DNA from: Merdibacter massiliensis
GTDB lineage: Bacteria; Bacillota_I; Bacilli_A; Erysipelotrichales; Erysipelotrichaceae
Assembly (NCBI RefSeq): GCF_900155395.1
Contig: NZ_LT699728.1
Span: 248,001 to 312,000 of the forward strand
Length of the DNA: 64,000 bases
Direction: 5' to 3'
Made by a program: the position numbers and the translations under genes. Positions 17,148 to 26,683 of the stretch are shown here, in pieces; positions within the stretch are counted from its first letter, which is position 1, and each line of letters starts with the position of its first letter. The notes under the pieces are model-generated. The model was not told the origin of the DNA. It was given only the letters and a program-made list of their open reading frames with translations, and did not search any database.

Positions 17148-19073
17148 TTATTGCTGTTTTTGACGAATCAGGTTCAATGTGCCGCCCGCACGCAAGGTTT
17201 CGATATCCAAATCACTGAGATCATAAGTGACCGTAAAGGTAAATTGTTTGCTTCGATCTTCGATCGTCAATGTGCCGCCCGGCTGGATCGCACAAACATC
17301 TTTGATCAACAGCTCATCCATTTCCTCTATCCGCTCATAATCTTCTTCATTGGCAAATGTTAACGGCAAGATACCGAAATTGATCAGATTCGCTTTATGG
17401 ATACGTGCAAAACTTTTTGCAATCACGGCTTTGATTCCCAGATACATTGGCGCCAAAGCTGCATGTTCGCGGCTGGATCCTTGTCCATAGTTTTGTCCGG
17501 CAATGATAAAACCGCCGCCGTTTTCTTTGCAACAATCATAGAAGTCCGCTTTATTGTTCATAAAGACAAAAGTAGAGATCTTTTCGATATTCGAACGATA
17601 AGGAAGTACCTTTGCACCTGCCGGAGCGATATGATCGGTTGTGATGTTATCCCCGACTTTGATCATGACTTTCTTATCGATCGTATCCGCTAATGGCGTA
17701 TTGATCGGCAGCGGACGAATGTTCGGACCGCGTACCACTTCTACCTCTTTTGCTTCTTGAGCAGGCTTTGGCAAAATGAACATGGAATCATCTACCGGCA
17801 TTTTCTCCAGTTCTTCTGGCACTGTGTAATCTGCAAGCAGCGGCGAACGCAATTCACCGTAAATTGCACTGTAAGCTGCTGTTTCAGGAGATACCAGGCA
17901 GACTTTCGCCGTCAATGTTCCGCTTCTGCCATAGAAGTTACGGTTAAATGTACGCAGCGACACCGCATTTGAAATCGGTGATTGTCCCATCCCGATGCAA
18001 GGACCGCATGTACATTCCAAGATACGCGCACCGGCTGCGATCAGATCGGCCAATGCACCATTGCGCGAGAGTTCCATAAAGATCCCTCTGGACCCTGGAG
18101 AAATGGTTAATGAAACATCCGGATGGACATGTTTTCCTTTCAACAGACTGGCCACGGACATCAGATCATGATAGCTGGAGTTCGTGCAGCTGCCAATACA
18201 TACCTGATCGATCTTCATCCCTTCCATTTCCTTGACACTGCATACATGATCTGGCGAATGCGGCAATGCGATCATCGGTTCCAGCTGTGCCAGATCGATC
18301 GTGATCACAGAATCGTATCGCGCATCCTCATCTGCATGCAATTCCACAAAATCTTGTTCTCTTCCCTGCTGTTTCAAAAATGCCAGCGTCTGCTCATCAC
18401 TTGGAAAAATAGATGAAGTCGCACCTAATTCCGCCCCCATATTCGTAATGGTCGCACGCTGCGGAACACTTAAATGCTTCACACCGTCACCAAAATATTC
18501 CATCACACAGCCGACGCCGCCTTTTACTGTAAGCTGCTGCAGGACTTTAAGTATGATGTCTTTTGAACTGACTCCTTTGCGCAGATCATTTTTCAATTCG
18601 ACCCCGATCACTTTCGGCATGCGCAGATGAAAAGGCATGCCGGCCATTGCACAGGCAACATCCAAACCGCCGGCACCGATCGCTAATGACCCTATTCCTC
18701 CGGCCGTCGGCGTATGAGAATCTGAACCAAGCAATGTCTTGCCGGGTTTCGCAAACCGTTCCAAATGGACCTGATGACAGATACCATTCCCCGGACGCGA
18801 AAACAAAACGCCATGTTTTTGTGCAACTGTCTGTAAATATTTATGATCATCTGCATTTTCAAAACCGCTTTGCAAAGTATTGTGATCGACATAGCTGACA
18901 CTGAGTTCTGTCTGCACCTGGTCGACCCCCATTGCTTCCAGCTGCAGATACGCCATCGTACCCGTGGCATCTTGGGTCAATGTTTGATCAATCAAGATCG
19001 CAATGGGTTCTCCTGCATTCTCTTTTCCTTCTTTTAGATGCTGATGAATAATCTTTTGTGTTAAATTCGGCAT
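17148..19073 (-). CDS. acnA: Aconitate hydratase
   Basis: Converts citrate to isocitrate through cis-aconitate in the cytoplasm using a 4Fe-4S cluster. The 641-residue length fits the short Aquifex-type putative aconitase group rather than the roughly 900-residue AcnA. Cluster ligands are in GSCTNSSYHD (about 295) and CTCGPCIGMGQ (about 353). GSDSHTPTAGGIG is the substrate-region signature, and the C-terminal swivel domain has GDNITTDHIAPAG and GQNYGQGSSREHAA. It diverges from citrate synthase, with a shared control region. GGAAAGGAG precedes the start. Confidence 0.93.
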   Translation of the reverse strand: MPNLTQKIIHQHLKEGKENAGEPIAILIDQTLTQDATGTMAYLQLEAMGVDQVQTELSVSYVDHNTLQSGFENADDHKYLQTVAQKHGVLFSRPGNGICHQVHLERFAKPGKTLLGSDSHTPTAGGIGSLAIGAGGLDVACAMAGMPFHLRMPKVIGVELKNDLRKGVSSKDIILKVLQQLTVKGGVGCVMEYFGDGVKHLSVPQRATITNMGAELGATSSIFPSDEQTLAFLKQQGREQDFVELHADEDARYDSVITIDLAQLEPMIALPHSPDHVCSVKEMEGMKIDQVCIGSCTNSSYHDLMSVASLLKGKHVHPDVSLTISPGSRGIFMELSRNGALADLIAAGARILECTCGPCIGMGQSPISNAVSLRTFNRNFYGRSGTLTAKVCLVSPETAAYSAIYGELRSPLLADYTVPEELEKMPVDDSMFILPKPAQEAKEVEVVRGPNIRPLPINTPLADTIDKKVMIKVGDNITTDHIAPAGAKVLPYRSNIEKISTFVFMNNKADFYDCCKENGGGFIIAGQNYGQGSSREHAALAPMYLGIKAVIAKSFARIHKANLINFGILPLTFANEEDYERIEEMDELLIKDVCAIQPGGTLTIEDRSKQFTFTVTYDLSDLDIETLRAGGTLNLIRQKQQ

Positions 19074-19106
19074 ATCCGTTTCTCCTTTCCTCGGACTGTA
19101 ACGTTG

Positions 19107-19162
19107 TTATTATAACATATTACAGAAAAAAGTTTCATAAATTATGAAAAATATGATATAAT
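19107..19162. promoter_or_regulatory. Divergent promoter with a perfect dyad (acnA / citrate synthase)
   Basis: TTTCATAA-A-TTATGAAA at 19133-19149 is a perfect 17-base inverted repeat. It covers the -35 position of a plus-strand promoter whose -10 is TATAAT at 19157-19162, and it lies at the -35 position of a minus-strand promoter whose TATAAT is around 19109-19114. One bound protein could thus control both directions. The regulator is unknown. Confidence 0.6.
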
Positions 19163-19192
19163 TGTGAAACAAATGAAAAGGGAGTGGAATGC

Positions 19193-20539
19193 ATGCATAC
19201 GGTGGAGGCGTATTTTCAACAGTCTTTAAAAGAAAACCAGATCGATAATGAACTGTATCGTTGCTATAATGTAAAAAAAGGACTGAGAAACGAAGATGGG
19301 ACTGGTGTGCGAATTGGTTTGACCCGTATTGCGGATGTTGTCGGCTATACTTATGATCATAGTATCAAAACACCTTGCGAAGGAAAGCTGATCTATCGGG
19401 GATACGAGATCAAAGATCTGGTCAAGCATAAAGCACATCGAGGATTTGAAGAAGTCTGTTTTTTATTGTTATTTGGATGGCTGCCGACCCAGCAGCAATT
19501 AGATAATTTTCATGCGGTACTGGCCGCTTCATATGAATTGCCGTCTCATTTCATGGAGACCAATATCTTACTGACCCCTTCTTCTCATTTAATGAATCGT
19601 TTACAGCAGATGGTCTTAGCACTGTTTGATTATGATGCTACGCCAGAAGATACCTCTGCACAAAATATCCTACGTCAAGGGCTGGAACTGATTGCCCGTA
19701 TGCCGGCACTCATTACATCGTTATACCAAGTGAAGCAGCACCATGTGGATCGTCGTTCTTTAACGATCCATTATCCAAAAGAAGAATTATCAATTGCCGA
19801 AAACATCTTATATTTATTACGCGAAGATCATCATTATACAGAAGTAGAAGCACAGACACTGGATGTGTTATTGATGCTGCATGCGGACCATGGAGGAGGA
19901 AACAATTCCACATTTACCAATGTCGTGGTTGCTTCCACAGGTTCTGATCTCTATTCAACGATCAGCGCATCGATTGGATCTTTAAAAGGCCCACTTCACG
20001 GCGGTGCAAACCTGCGTGTCGTAGAAATGATGCAGGCGATCGAAAAAGAAATATCATTGGATGCAAGCGATGAACAGATGAGAGCAGTTCTTTGCAAGAT
20101 CTTGCAGCGTGATTTTTATGACCACAGCGGCCTGCTATATGGAATCGGACATGCGATCTATACATTATCCGATCCGCGTGCCGAGATCATCCGTTCGTAT
20201 TGTGAACAATTAGCGAAAGAAAAAGGAAAAGAAAATATCTTTGCTTTTTATCTTCGCTATGAACGCATCGCAAAACAATTAATGAAAGAAATCAAGGGTA
20301 TCGATGCCTGTGCCAACGTTGATCTGTACAGCGGTTTTGCCTATACGATGCTCAATATTCCAAGAGATCTGTATACCCCGCTGTTTGTCTGCAGCCGCTT
20401 GGTTGGCTGGCTGGCACACAATATCGAAAATAAATTATATGATGGACGGATCATGCGTCCAGCTACCCGCTATGTAGGAGATCTACGCACGTATGTAGAA
20501 ATGGAGGATCGAAAAAATGAAGACGATTACTGTATTTAA
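19193..20539 (+). CDS. gltA: Citrate synthase
   Basis: Condenses acetyl-CoA and oxaloacetate to citrate. The ATG at 19193 is preferred because AAAAGGGAG ends about nine bases before it; a GTG at 19184 is in frame but overlaps the site. The 448-residue chain has the small-domain start YRGYEIKDL, the active-site histidine segments GPLHGGAN (about 270) and GHAIYTLSDPRA (about 320), and HADHGGGNNSTF in the middle. The gene overlaps isocitrate dehydrogenase by 23 bases. With aconitase it supplies isocitrate for 2-oxoglutarate and glutamate synthesis. Confidence 0.94.
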   Translation: MHTVEAYFQQSLKENQIDNELYRCYNVKKGLRNEDGTGVRIGLTRIADVVGYTYDHSIKTPCEGKLIYRGYEIKDLVKHKAHRGFEEVCFLLLFGWLPTQQQLDNFHAVLAASYELPSHFMETNILLTPSSHLMNRLQQMVLALFDYDATPEDTSAQNILRQGLELIARMPALITSLYQVKQHHVDRRSLTIHYPKEELSIAENILYLLREDHHYTEVEAQTLDVLLMLHADHGGGNNSTFTNVVVASTGSDLYSTISASIGSLKGPLHGGANLRVVEMMQAIEKEISLDASDEQMRAVLCKILQRDFYDHSGLLYGIGHAIYTLSDPRAEIIRSYCEQLAKEKGKENIFAFYLRYERIAKQLMKEIKGIDACANVDLYSGFAYTMLNIPRDLYTPLFVCSRLVGWLAHNIENKLYDGRIMRPATRYVGDLRTYVEMEDRKNEDDYCI

Positions 20540-21521
20540 AGGCGATGGCATCGGACCGGAAATTACGGATGCCGTCTTGCAGATCTTAGAAGCAGCCAAA
20601 GCACCATTGGAATATGAAATATTTCAAGTAGGCATCCCTTTGTATGAACAATGTCAGCAATTGATCAGTGAAGAAGCATTTGCTTCTTTTGAGAAAAACA
20701 AGGTCTTGTTAAAATCACCGATCACGACACCGATCGGCTCTGGTTTCCGTTCGATCAACGTATTGCTTCGGAAAAAATACGATTTATATGCGAATGTACG
20801 GCCAGCCAAAAGCAACCCGGCGATCCATACGCCTTTCCAAAATGTCGATATCGTTACATTCCGTGAAAATACTGAAGATCTTTACGTTGGAGTGGAAGAA
20901 CAGATCGATGCAGACACTGTACATGCCACCAAGATCATTACACGAAAAGCAAGTGAACGCATCATTCATGCAGCATTCCAATATGCCATGCAAAATCAAA
21001 GAAAACGGGTCACTTGCGTGCATAAGGCCAACATCTTAAAAATGAGTGATGGACTGTTCTTTTCCTGTTTTAAAGAAATTGCCAAACAGTATCCAACGAT
21101 CCAAAGTGATGATCGGATCGTTGACAACATGTGCATGCAGCTGGTACAGCATCCACAGGATTATGATGTACTTGTCATGCCTAATCTTTACGGCGATATC
21201 TTATCGGATCTGACCAGCGGGCTGATCGGCGGATTGGGATTGATGCCAAGCGCCAACATCGGCGACAACTACGCCATGTTTGAAGCAGTGCACGGCAGCG
21301 CTCCTGATATTGCAAACAAAGGAATCGCAAACCCTACTGCCTTGTTGTGGTCTGCCTGCATGATGCTGGATCATCTTCAAGAACAAGCCTGTGCCGATCG
21401 AATTCGCAAAGCGGTCAACCAAGTATTGTATGATCCGGAAATGCTGACGCCGGATCTTGGCGGAAAAGCAACGACAAAACAATACACTGAAGCAATCATT
21501 CATCTGCTTTCAAAAGAATAA
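20517..21521 (+). CDS. icd: Isocitrate dehydrogenase (isopropylmalate-dehydrogenase-type)
   Basis: Oxidises isocitrate to 2-oxoglutarate. 334 residues, the short NAD-type form. [15 protein letters not shown] opens the Rossmann-like fold; [13 protein letters not shown] gives the isocitrate-binding serine/threonine-arginine region; [19 protein letters not shown] carries the metal-binding aspartates; [17 protein letters not shown] is the nucleotide loop. Homoisocitrate or isopropylmalate dehydrogenase would be the alternatives, but translational overlap with citrate synthase and divergence from aconitase fix the pathway well. NAD versus NADP use is not certain. Confidence 0.9.
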   Translation: MKTITVFKGDGIGPEITDAVLQILEAAKAPLEYEIFQVGIPLYEQCQQLISEEAFASFEKNKVLLKSPITTPIGSGFRSINVLLRKKYDLYANVRPAKSNPAIHTPFQNVDIVTFRENTEDLYVGVEEQIDADTVHATKIITRKASERIIHAAFQYAMQNQRKRVTCVHKANILKMSDGLFFSCFKEIAKQYPTIQSDDRIVDNMCMQLVQHPQDYDVLVMPNLYGDILSDLTSGLIGGLGLMPSANIGDNYAMFEAVHGSAPDIANKGIANPTALLWSACMMLDHLQEQACADRIRKAVNQVLYDPEMLTPDLGGKATTKQYTEAIIHLLSKE

Positions 21522-21523
21522 AT

Positions 21524-21549
21524 AAAAAATGGCTGGATGCCATTTTTTT
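21524..21549. terminator. Bidirectional terminator between icd and yfcE-like gene
   Basis: AAAAAATGGC and GCCATTTTTT enclose a five-base loop; both strands have a T run. It lies between convergent genes. Confidence 0.85.
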
Positions 21550-22081
21550 ATTGTCCCATTGGCAGCAGCGTAAAATCACACTGTAATACATCCTTTTCAA
21601 TCGTAACACATGCATAAGAAATAGACTTTCCATCACGATTAAAGAATAAAGAACCCGGATTGATGATTCGTACACCATCGATCACCTTGTCCAGATATAA
21701 ATGTGTATGGCCATGAAAGACAACATTGCAGCCGTGCTGTTTTGCTAGTTGTGCTGCTTCTTCTTCCATCCATTCCATGAATGTTTCATAGCTTTGGATC
21801 TTATCATCGCTGCGCAATCGATAGGCTGCACGCATCTCCAACTGGTGACCATGCAGCAATAAGATCTTGCAGTCCTCTATGTCTAAGATTTGCTCATTCG
21901 GCAAGTGATCAGATGCATCATCGTGATTGCCGCGTATGATCGTAAAGTGAGCAAGACAGCCAGGAGCAAAACCCAGATCGCCTAAATGAATATATTCATC
22001 CATGTGCGGATGCTGTTTACACACTTGCTGAATACGTTTTCTTTCACCATGACTGTCGCTGATCAACAAGATTTTATGCAT
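21548..22081 (-). CDS. YfcE-family metallophosphoesterase
   Basis: A 177-residue calcineurin-like phosphoesterase. Metal-binding motifs are complete: ISDSHG at the N-terminus, LGDLGF, RGNHDD, LLHGHQ and VFHGHTH. The YfcE/MJ0936 group hydrolyses phosphodiesters in vitro; the physiological substrate is not known. A terminator hairpin separates it from the gene upstream on the same strand, so it is probably transcribed alone. RBS is AAAGAGGTG close to the start. Confidence 0.88.
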   Translation of the reverse strand: MHKILLISDSHGERKRIQQVCKQHPHMDEYIHLGDLGFAPGCLAHFTIIRGNHDDASDHLPNEQILDIEDCKILLLHGHQLEMRAAYRLRSDDKIQSYETFMEWMEEEAAQLAKQHGCNVVFHGHTHLYLDKVIDGVRIINPGSLFFNRDGKSISYACVTIEKDVLQCDFTLLPMGQ

Positions 22082-22099
22082 ATACTCACCTCTTTTTAA

Positions 22100-22126
22100 A
22101 AGAAGCGCAGTTCCCTGCGCTTTTTC
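22100..22126. terminator. Terminator after the H1-like fusion gene
   Basis: AAGCGCAG-TTCC-CTGCGCTT with T-rich flanks on both sides. On the minus strand it directly follows the stop of the gene at 22127. Confidence 0.8.
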
Positions 22127-23347
22127 TTAACGATTCAAGATATCAATGATCGGTTGATAGTAATCATACCTTCCATCTACATATTGCAAAGCATCATAAG
22201 CAATGCTCTTTGCTTTATCCAGATCAATATCTTCATATACATGAGCAAAGCGATAATAGACATAGTCTTTGATCTGGTTCTCACGAATGAGATAACCATA
22301 ATCCGCATCGCCTTGTCCATAATCTTCATGCAAGATATAAAGATCAGCCACATCCATCATCAGTTCATTATTATAATCTGCAAACAGGTCCGTAAATTGC
22401 GACAAAACGGCATAAGCAAAGTTTTCAAAATACTTCACATCATCATACTGCCAGTTTGCCAGTACACTGCGTGCCAATTGCAGGAAATGAGACAGGAAGG
22501 CATGCAGATCCGCTTTGATCACCGTACCAAGTTCTTCTTCACTACGATAGCCCTGACGCTGCGCAATCATCAATAAACGTTCCCACAAATGGAATTCCAA
22601 CAAATATTCTTCCCCGTTTTTTTCTGTATCGCCTGCGATGATATAAGTGACTGCATCCGCCACATCTTTCTCCATCTGCGGATAATCGCTTGCTTTAAAA
22701 TCGATTGTCTCTGCAATTTTTTCCAATACAACAGGAACCAGATCCAGATCATAGCCATCGTCGTCATAATGGAATGCCTCTTTTGTGAGCTTAAAATCAT
22801 TGATGATCTTTTCCTCTATTTTCTTTAGATCTGCTTCATTCATCAGCAAAGCAGCATAATCGTCATACGCGTAGCGAACGCCCATCGCCTGCATCATGGC
22901 AATGCAAGTGTCCATGCTGTGGCTTTGATATTGTTCCAATTTTGCTTTCTTGCTTGTTGTTTTTGGAGCACTTGTCTTTGCAGAGTTTGTACTCTTGGCA
23001 GCAGCTGGTTTCTTTGCTGTTGCTTTGCTCGTTGTCTTCTTTGCTGTTGTTTTTTTCGTTTCTTTTACGCTCTTGCTGGCCGCAGCTGTTTTAGAAGAAG
23101 ATGCTTTGGCAATCGTTTCTTTCTTCGCAGTGGTTTTTTTCGCTGTCGTCTTCTTTGCTGCTGTCTTTTTTGCAGCCGTGCTCTTCTTATCCGCTGTGTC
23201 CGTTTTTTTATCTGTTGCTTTCGCAGTCAATTCTTTCTCATTTACTGCTGCTGTTTCTTTTTCCTGATCAGCCTTTTTTACCTTGCTTGCAGTCGTTGTC
23301 TTTACTGCCTTTGCTGAAGGTTTCGCTGCTGTTTTCTTTTCTGCCAT
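22127..23347 (-). CDS. Protein with histone-H1-like Lys/Ala/Thr-rich N-terminus and acidic C-terminal domain
   Basis: A 406-residue protein of unknown function. Residues 1-138 are low-complexity and strongly basic, built from AKKTTAKK-like units as in bacterial H1-type DNA-binding tails. Residues 139-406 form an unrelated, acidic, helix-rich region with many Tyr and Asp (YDDDGYDLDL, YILHEDYGQGDADYGYL); I do not recognise its family. No signal peptide or membrane segment is seen. A charge split of this kind suggests nucleic-acid or nucleoid binding by the tail and a separate role for the folded part, but that is inference. It stands alone, flanked by a terminator and the divergent htrA gene. 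Confidence 0.75.
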   Translation of the reverse strand: MAEKKTAAKPSAKAVKTTTASKVKKADQEKETAAVNEKELTAKATDKKTDTADKKSTAAKKTAAKKTTAKKTTAKKETIAKASSSKTAAASKSVKETKKTTAKKTTSKATAKKPAAAKSTNSAKTSAPKTTSKKAKLEQYQSHSMDTCIAMMQAMGVRYAYDDYAALLMNEADLKKIEEKIINDFKLTKEAFHYDDDGYDLDLVPVVLEKIAETIDFKASDYPQMEKDVADAVTYIIAGDTEKNGEEYLLEFHLWERLLMIAQRQGYRSEEELGTVIKADLHAFLSHFLQLARSVLANWQYDDVKYFENFAYAVLSQFTDLFADYNNELMMDVADLYILHEDYGQGDADYGYLIRENQIKDYVYYRFAHVYEDIDLDKAKSIAYDALQYVDGRYDYYQPIIDILNR

Positions 23348-23723
23348 TGAGTAACCCCTCCAATACTTTCTCCTCGATTATGAGGATCTGTTCTATTGCC
23401 ATTATAACACAGTTTGAAAATGAACAAAAGATTTCCGACAGTATTTTCGAAAGCACTTTCATTTTTTACATTTTCTTCCTTATTTGTTCCTGATTCGACA
23501 AAAGCATCAAAGATACTCTCTACCGCGTATTTTCACACCAATGACAGAATATGTTGTTTATGTGAATGTCATTTCACTTCAATTTCATCTTTTATACACA
23601 TTCCCTTGCTTTACAAATCTTTCTCTTTTGAGTATATTATGAGTCGTAGACGAGATATCTACCCTGGTTCCTGTTATATTTCTTTTTCATTATAGACAGG
23701 GCAAACAAAAGGAGGTCTTTTTT
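23348..23723. promoter_or_regulatory. Divergent spacer with htrA promoter
   Basis: A 376-base spacer without a credible gene. TTTACA at 23610-23615, a 17-base gap and TATATT at 23633-23638 make a good sigma-70-type promoter for htrA, leaving an untranslated leader of about 80 bases that contains a CCCTG/CAGGG pair around 23661-23701. Confidence 0.6.
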
Positions 23724-24899
23724 ATGGATGAAGACAATAGATTAGAAGAAAATGTGAGTGAACCTGCATCAGAAATAGTGGAAAGTCCAATAGTGGAAAA
23801 TCCAAAGAAAAAAGCAAAAAAAGTGATCCAGTTGACATGGGGCAAGCTCGCCGTGATCATTTGCTGCTGCATGGCACTCTCATTAGGATGCGGTATCGGA
23901 GGCGCCTATTTGATTGCCCAAAACAATTCTTCCAGTGTCATTTATCAAGATACTTCGAAGGTAGTCAATACAGGCACAAAAGATTCCAGTACGATCAAAT
24001 CTGTAGTAGAACAATGTGCAAACGCCGTAGTTGAGATCCAGACAGAATCCGTTACAAACGGCAGCAATCCATTCCAGCAATACGTAAGCAGCGGTGCCGG
24101 CAGCGGCGTGATCTTGACACAAGACGGCTATATCGTTACCAACCATCATGTGATCGAAGGTGCAAACTCCATCGTCGTACGTACACGCAGCGGTGATGAG
24201 TACAAAGCCACACTGATCGGTTCGGATGAACAAAGCGATCTCGCAGTGTTGAAAATCGATGCTACCGGATTAACAACTGCTGTTCTTGGCGATTCTACAA
24301 AATTGGAAGTTGGCGATCTGGCCATTGCCATCGGCAATCCATTAGGTGAACTCGGCGGTTCTGTCACCAGCGGTATCATTTCTGCATTGGATCGTGAAAT
24401 GAACATTGACGGTCAGACCATGACCTTGTTACAGACAGATGCTGCGGTCAATCCAGGCAACTCTGGCGGAGGCTTATTTGATGCAAACGGCGATCTGATC
24501 GGTATCGTCAATGCGAAATCCAGCGGAGAGAATGTGGAAGGTATCGGATTTGCTATTCCAATTTCTACCGCAAAAGACATCATCGATGAATTGATCGACA
24601 ATGGAGAGATCACTTCTCGCCCTACATTAGGTGTTTCCCTTTACAATGTAGACAGTGAAACAGCAGCTGCACAATTAGGTGTAGACAACACTGGCGTCTA
24701 TATCGTGCAGATCGTAGATGGAGGTTGCGCAGATAAAGCCGGCTTAAAGACCGGTGACCGCATCACTGCAGTAGATGACAGTGTTGTAAGCAGCGCATCG
24801 GATGTAAAAACAGCCTTGAACAAACATAAGGTTGGTGAAACGATCACGATCACTGTCGATCGAGACGGCAGATCCATGGACTTTAAAGTTTCTCTCTAG
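23724..24899 (+). CDS. htrA: HtrA/DegP-like membrane-anchored serine protease with PDZ domain
   Basis: Envelope quality-control protease of 391 residues. A cytoplasmic acidic N-terminus (1-33) is followed by one membrane segment (about 36-60), so the protease domain lies outside. The catalytic triad is visible: His in TNHHVIEG, Asp in SDLAVLKID, Ser in NPGNSGGGLF. A single C-terminal PDZ domain (about 295-391) has GCADKAGLKTGDRI. Length and layout match Firmicutes HtrA proteins. AAAGGAGG precedes the start. It has its own promoter and terminator. Stress regulation (CssRS-like) is not evident from the DNA. Confidence 0.94.
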   Translation: MDEDNRLEENVSEPASEIVESPIVENPKKKAKKVIQLTWGKLAVIICCCMALSLGCGIGGAYLIAQNNSSSVIYQDTSKVVNTGTKDSSTIKSVVEQCANAVVEIQTESVTNGSNPFQQYVSSGAGSGVILTQDGYIVTNHHVIEGANSIVVRTRSGDEYKATLIGSDEQSDLAVLKIDATGLTTAVLGDSTKLEVGDLAIAIGNPLGELGGSVTSGIISALDREMNIDGQTMTLLQTDAAVNPGNSGGGLFDANGDLIGIVNAKSSGENVEGIGFAIPISTAKDIIDELIDNGEITSRPTLGVSLYNVDSETAAAQLGVDNTGVYIVQIVDGGCADKAGLKTGDRITAVDDSVVSSASDVKTALNKHKVGETITITVDRDGRSMDFKVSL

Positions 24900-24919
24900 C
24901 AAACTTTGCCAAATAATGT

Positions 24920-24966
24920 AAAACACACGGGTTTTCTCTTTTCTTGGAGCTTCTTGTGTGTTTTTT
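24920..24966 (+). terminator. Terminator after htrA
   Basis: AAAACACAC and GTGTGTTTT pair across a 27-base loop and are followed by T residues. Confidence 0.7.
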
Positions 24967-25012
24967 CTTGCATAATACGGTATAATGATAGTATATGGAG
25001 GTAACAAGTTTT

Positions 25013-25984
25013 ATGGAACTAAAAATTAGAAAGCGGAAAATCGTTCTAGTCGGTACCGGCTTTGTAGGTATGAGCTTTGCCTATTCATTGCTTTCAGAAA
25101 AGGGAATCAACGAATTGATCCTTATCGATATGAATAAAGAAAAAGCGGTAGGGGAACAAATGGATCTGAGTGACGGGCTTCCTTATGCAGATTCAAAGAT
25201 GACCATTCGTGCAGGGGATTATGAAGAATGCAAAGATGCAGATATCGTCGTCATTACAGCCGGTGCTGCACAAAAGCCGGGGCAGACTCGCTTGGAGTTA
25301 GTTACGATCAATGCAAAGATCACGAAAGATGTAGCGACACAGATCAAAAATTCAGGATTTAACGGTATCATGGTCGTTGCAAATAACCCAGTCGATATCA
25401 TGACTTATGTTGCTTATAAAGCAAGTGGTTTACCAAAAGAACATGTTATTGGTTCCGGAACGATCCTGGATACTGCTCGTTTACGTTACAATATCTCTAA
25501 ACATTTGGGTATTGCGCCAAGCAATGTCCATGCATATATCATGGGGGAACATGGAGACTCCAGCTTTGTTCCGTGGATCCACTGCTACTTAGGATGCAAA
25601 CATTTATTAGAATATATTGATGAAGAAGACAATCTAACAATGGAAGATCTGCAGACGATCTACATGGAAGTACGCAATGCTGCTTATGAGATCATCGATC
25701 GAAAGAAAGCAACGTATTATGGAATCGGTCTGGCATTGAAACGTCTCGTTTCCTGCTTGCTGAATGATGAAAAAGCAATCTTGACCGTATCTGCATTCCA
25801 GAATGGGGAATATGGCCGAAACGGTTATTACATCGGTACGCCTGCCATCGTCGGAAGCAATGGTGTTGAAAAGATCATCAAACTGCCATTGAATGAAATG
25901 GATCAAGATAAATTCAATCATTCCTTTGATACATTGCAGAAAACAATCGAAGAAAATCTAAAAGAAATCTTAGCCGATCTATAA
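25013..25984 (+). CDS. ldh: L-lactate dehydrogenase
   Basis: Reduces pyruvate to L-lactate with NADH, regenerating NAD in fermentation. Start at 25013, since TGGAGGT lies 13-18 bases before it; the upstream ATG at 24995 is part of that site. 323 residues. VGTGFVGMSFAYSL is the NAD loop, IDMNKEKA gives the ribose-binding aspartate, AQKPGQTR is the active-site loop with glutamine as in LDH (arginine in malate dehydrogenase), and GEHGDSSF carries the catalytic histidine. Monocistronic, with terminators on both sides. Confidence 0.92.
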   Translation: MELKIRKRKIVLVGTGFVGMSFAYSLLSEKGINELILIDMNKEKAVGEQMDLSDGLPYADSKMTIRAGDYEECKDADIVVITAGAAQKPGQTRLELVTINAKITKDVATQIKNSGFNGIMVVANNPVDIMTYVAYKASGLPKEHVIGSGTILDTARLRYNISKHLGIAPSNVHAYIMGEHGDSSFVPWIHCYLGCKHLLEYIDEEDNLTMEDLQTIYMEVRNAAYEIIDRKKATYYGIGLALKRLVSCLLNDEKAILTVSAFQNGEYGRNGYYIGTPAIVGSNGVEKIIKLPLNEMDQDKFNHSFDTLQKTIEENLKEILADL

Positions 25985-25990
25985 TAGCTA

Positions 25991-26020
25991 GTGTCCTGAA
26001 TTCCATCAGGACACTTTTTT
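25991..26020 (+). terminator. Terminator after ldh
   Basis: GTGTCCTGA and TCAGGACAC form a perfect nine-base stem followed by six T. Confidence 0.92.
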
Positions 26021-26099
26021 GTACCTTGCTTCCTGCAACAAAGAGGTCTATGATTATAGTAAATGATCAGTGAACTAAGCTGTCTGGAAAGGAGATCCT

Positions 26100-26612
26100 A
26101 TGGAAATACATACCTTGCTGAATGAAGATGCCCTGCATGAATTGCGAAAGCATCTCATCAATCCCGGTAATAAGAAAGTAATTTACATCATATGCGTATT
26201 GTTTCTGTTTCTTAGCATATGCAGTTTCATTTTAAGCATCTACTACCTGGCTATGATATTTTTGATCGGTGCCGTCATTTTATACTGCGAATTAACTATG
26301 ATTTCAAAAAAATTGATCAAGAAAGTCATGCGGCAAATAAGCGAAACATATGGCAGCACTGCCGTAGAAGGAAAGATCATTTTTGATGATGACGATCTAA
26401 AGATATTTAATCAGAAAACCAAAGGTGAATTGTGTTTGTCTTACAGCGTAATGAAGACACTTGTCGAAACAAAGAACTACTATGCTTTATTTACCAAAGA
26501 ACATCAAATGACTCTGATCGACAAGCAGCAGTTCACTGTACAGACAAAGAAACAATTTTTACAACTGATCGATAAGAAGATGCCAGCCATCAAAAAGCAA
26601 ATAGAAAAATAA
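26100..26612 (+). CDS. YcxB-like membrane protein
   Basis: A 170-residue protein with two adjacent hydrophobic segments (about 26-45 and 47-66) and a C-terminal soluble domain. The pattern of the second half (DDDLKIFNQKTKGELCLSYSVMKTLVETKNYYALF) fits the YcxB-like family found in Firmicutes, whose function is unknown. AAGGAG precedes the start. It stands alone between two terminators. The family assignment rests on pattern recognition only. Confidence 0.65.
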   Translation: MEIHTLLNEDALHELRKHLINPGNKKVIYIICVLFLFLSICSFILSIYYLAMIFLIGAVILYCELTMISKKLIKKVMRQISETYGSTAVEGKIIFDDDDLKIFNQKTKGELCLSYSVMKTLVETKNYYALFTKEHQMTLIDKQQFTVQTKKQFLQLIDKKMPAIKKQIEK

Positions 26613-26675
26613 AAAAGATAGGAAAAGGAAGCAAATTTCTATGGCTTGAATGCCCGGCTTCATTTCCTATCTTTT
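26612..26675. terminator. Terminator between ycxB-like and yitT genes
   Basis: AAAGATAGGAAA pairs with TTTCCTATCTTT over an internal GAAGC/GGCTTC pair. It lies between convergent genes and can serve both strands. Confidence 0.75.
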
Positions 26676-26683
26676 CATTGTTA

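Noticed and set aside
22919-23317. Long Phe/Cys/Val-rich open frames on the plus strand
   Set aside because: They are antisense shadows of the Lys/Ala/Thr-rich repeats of the minus-strand gene; low complexity keeps several frames open.
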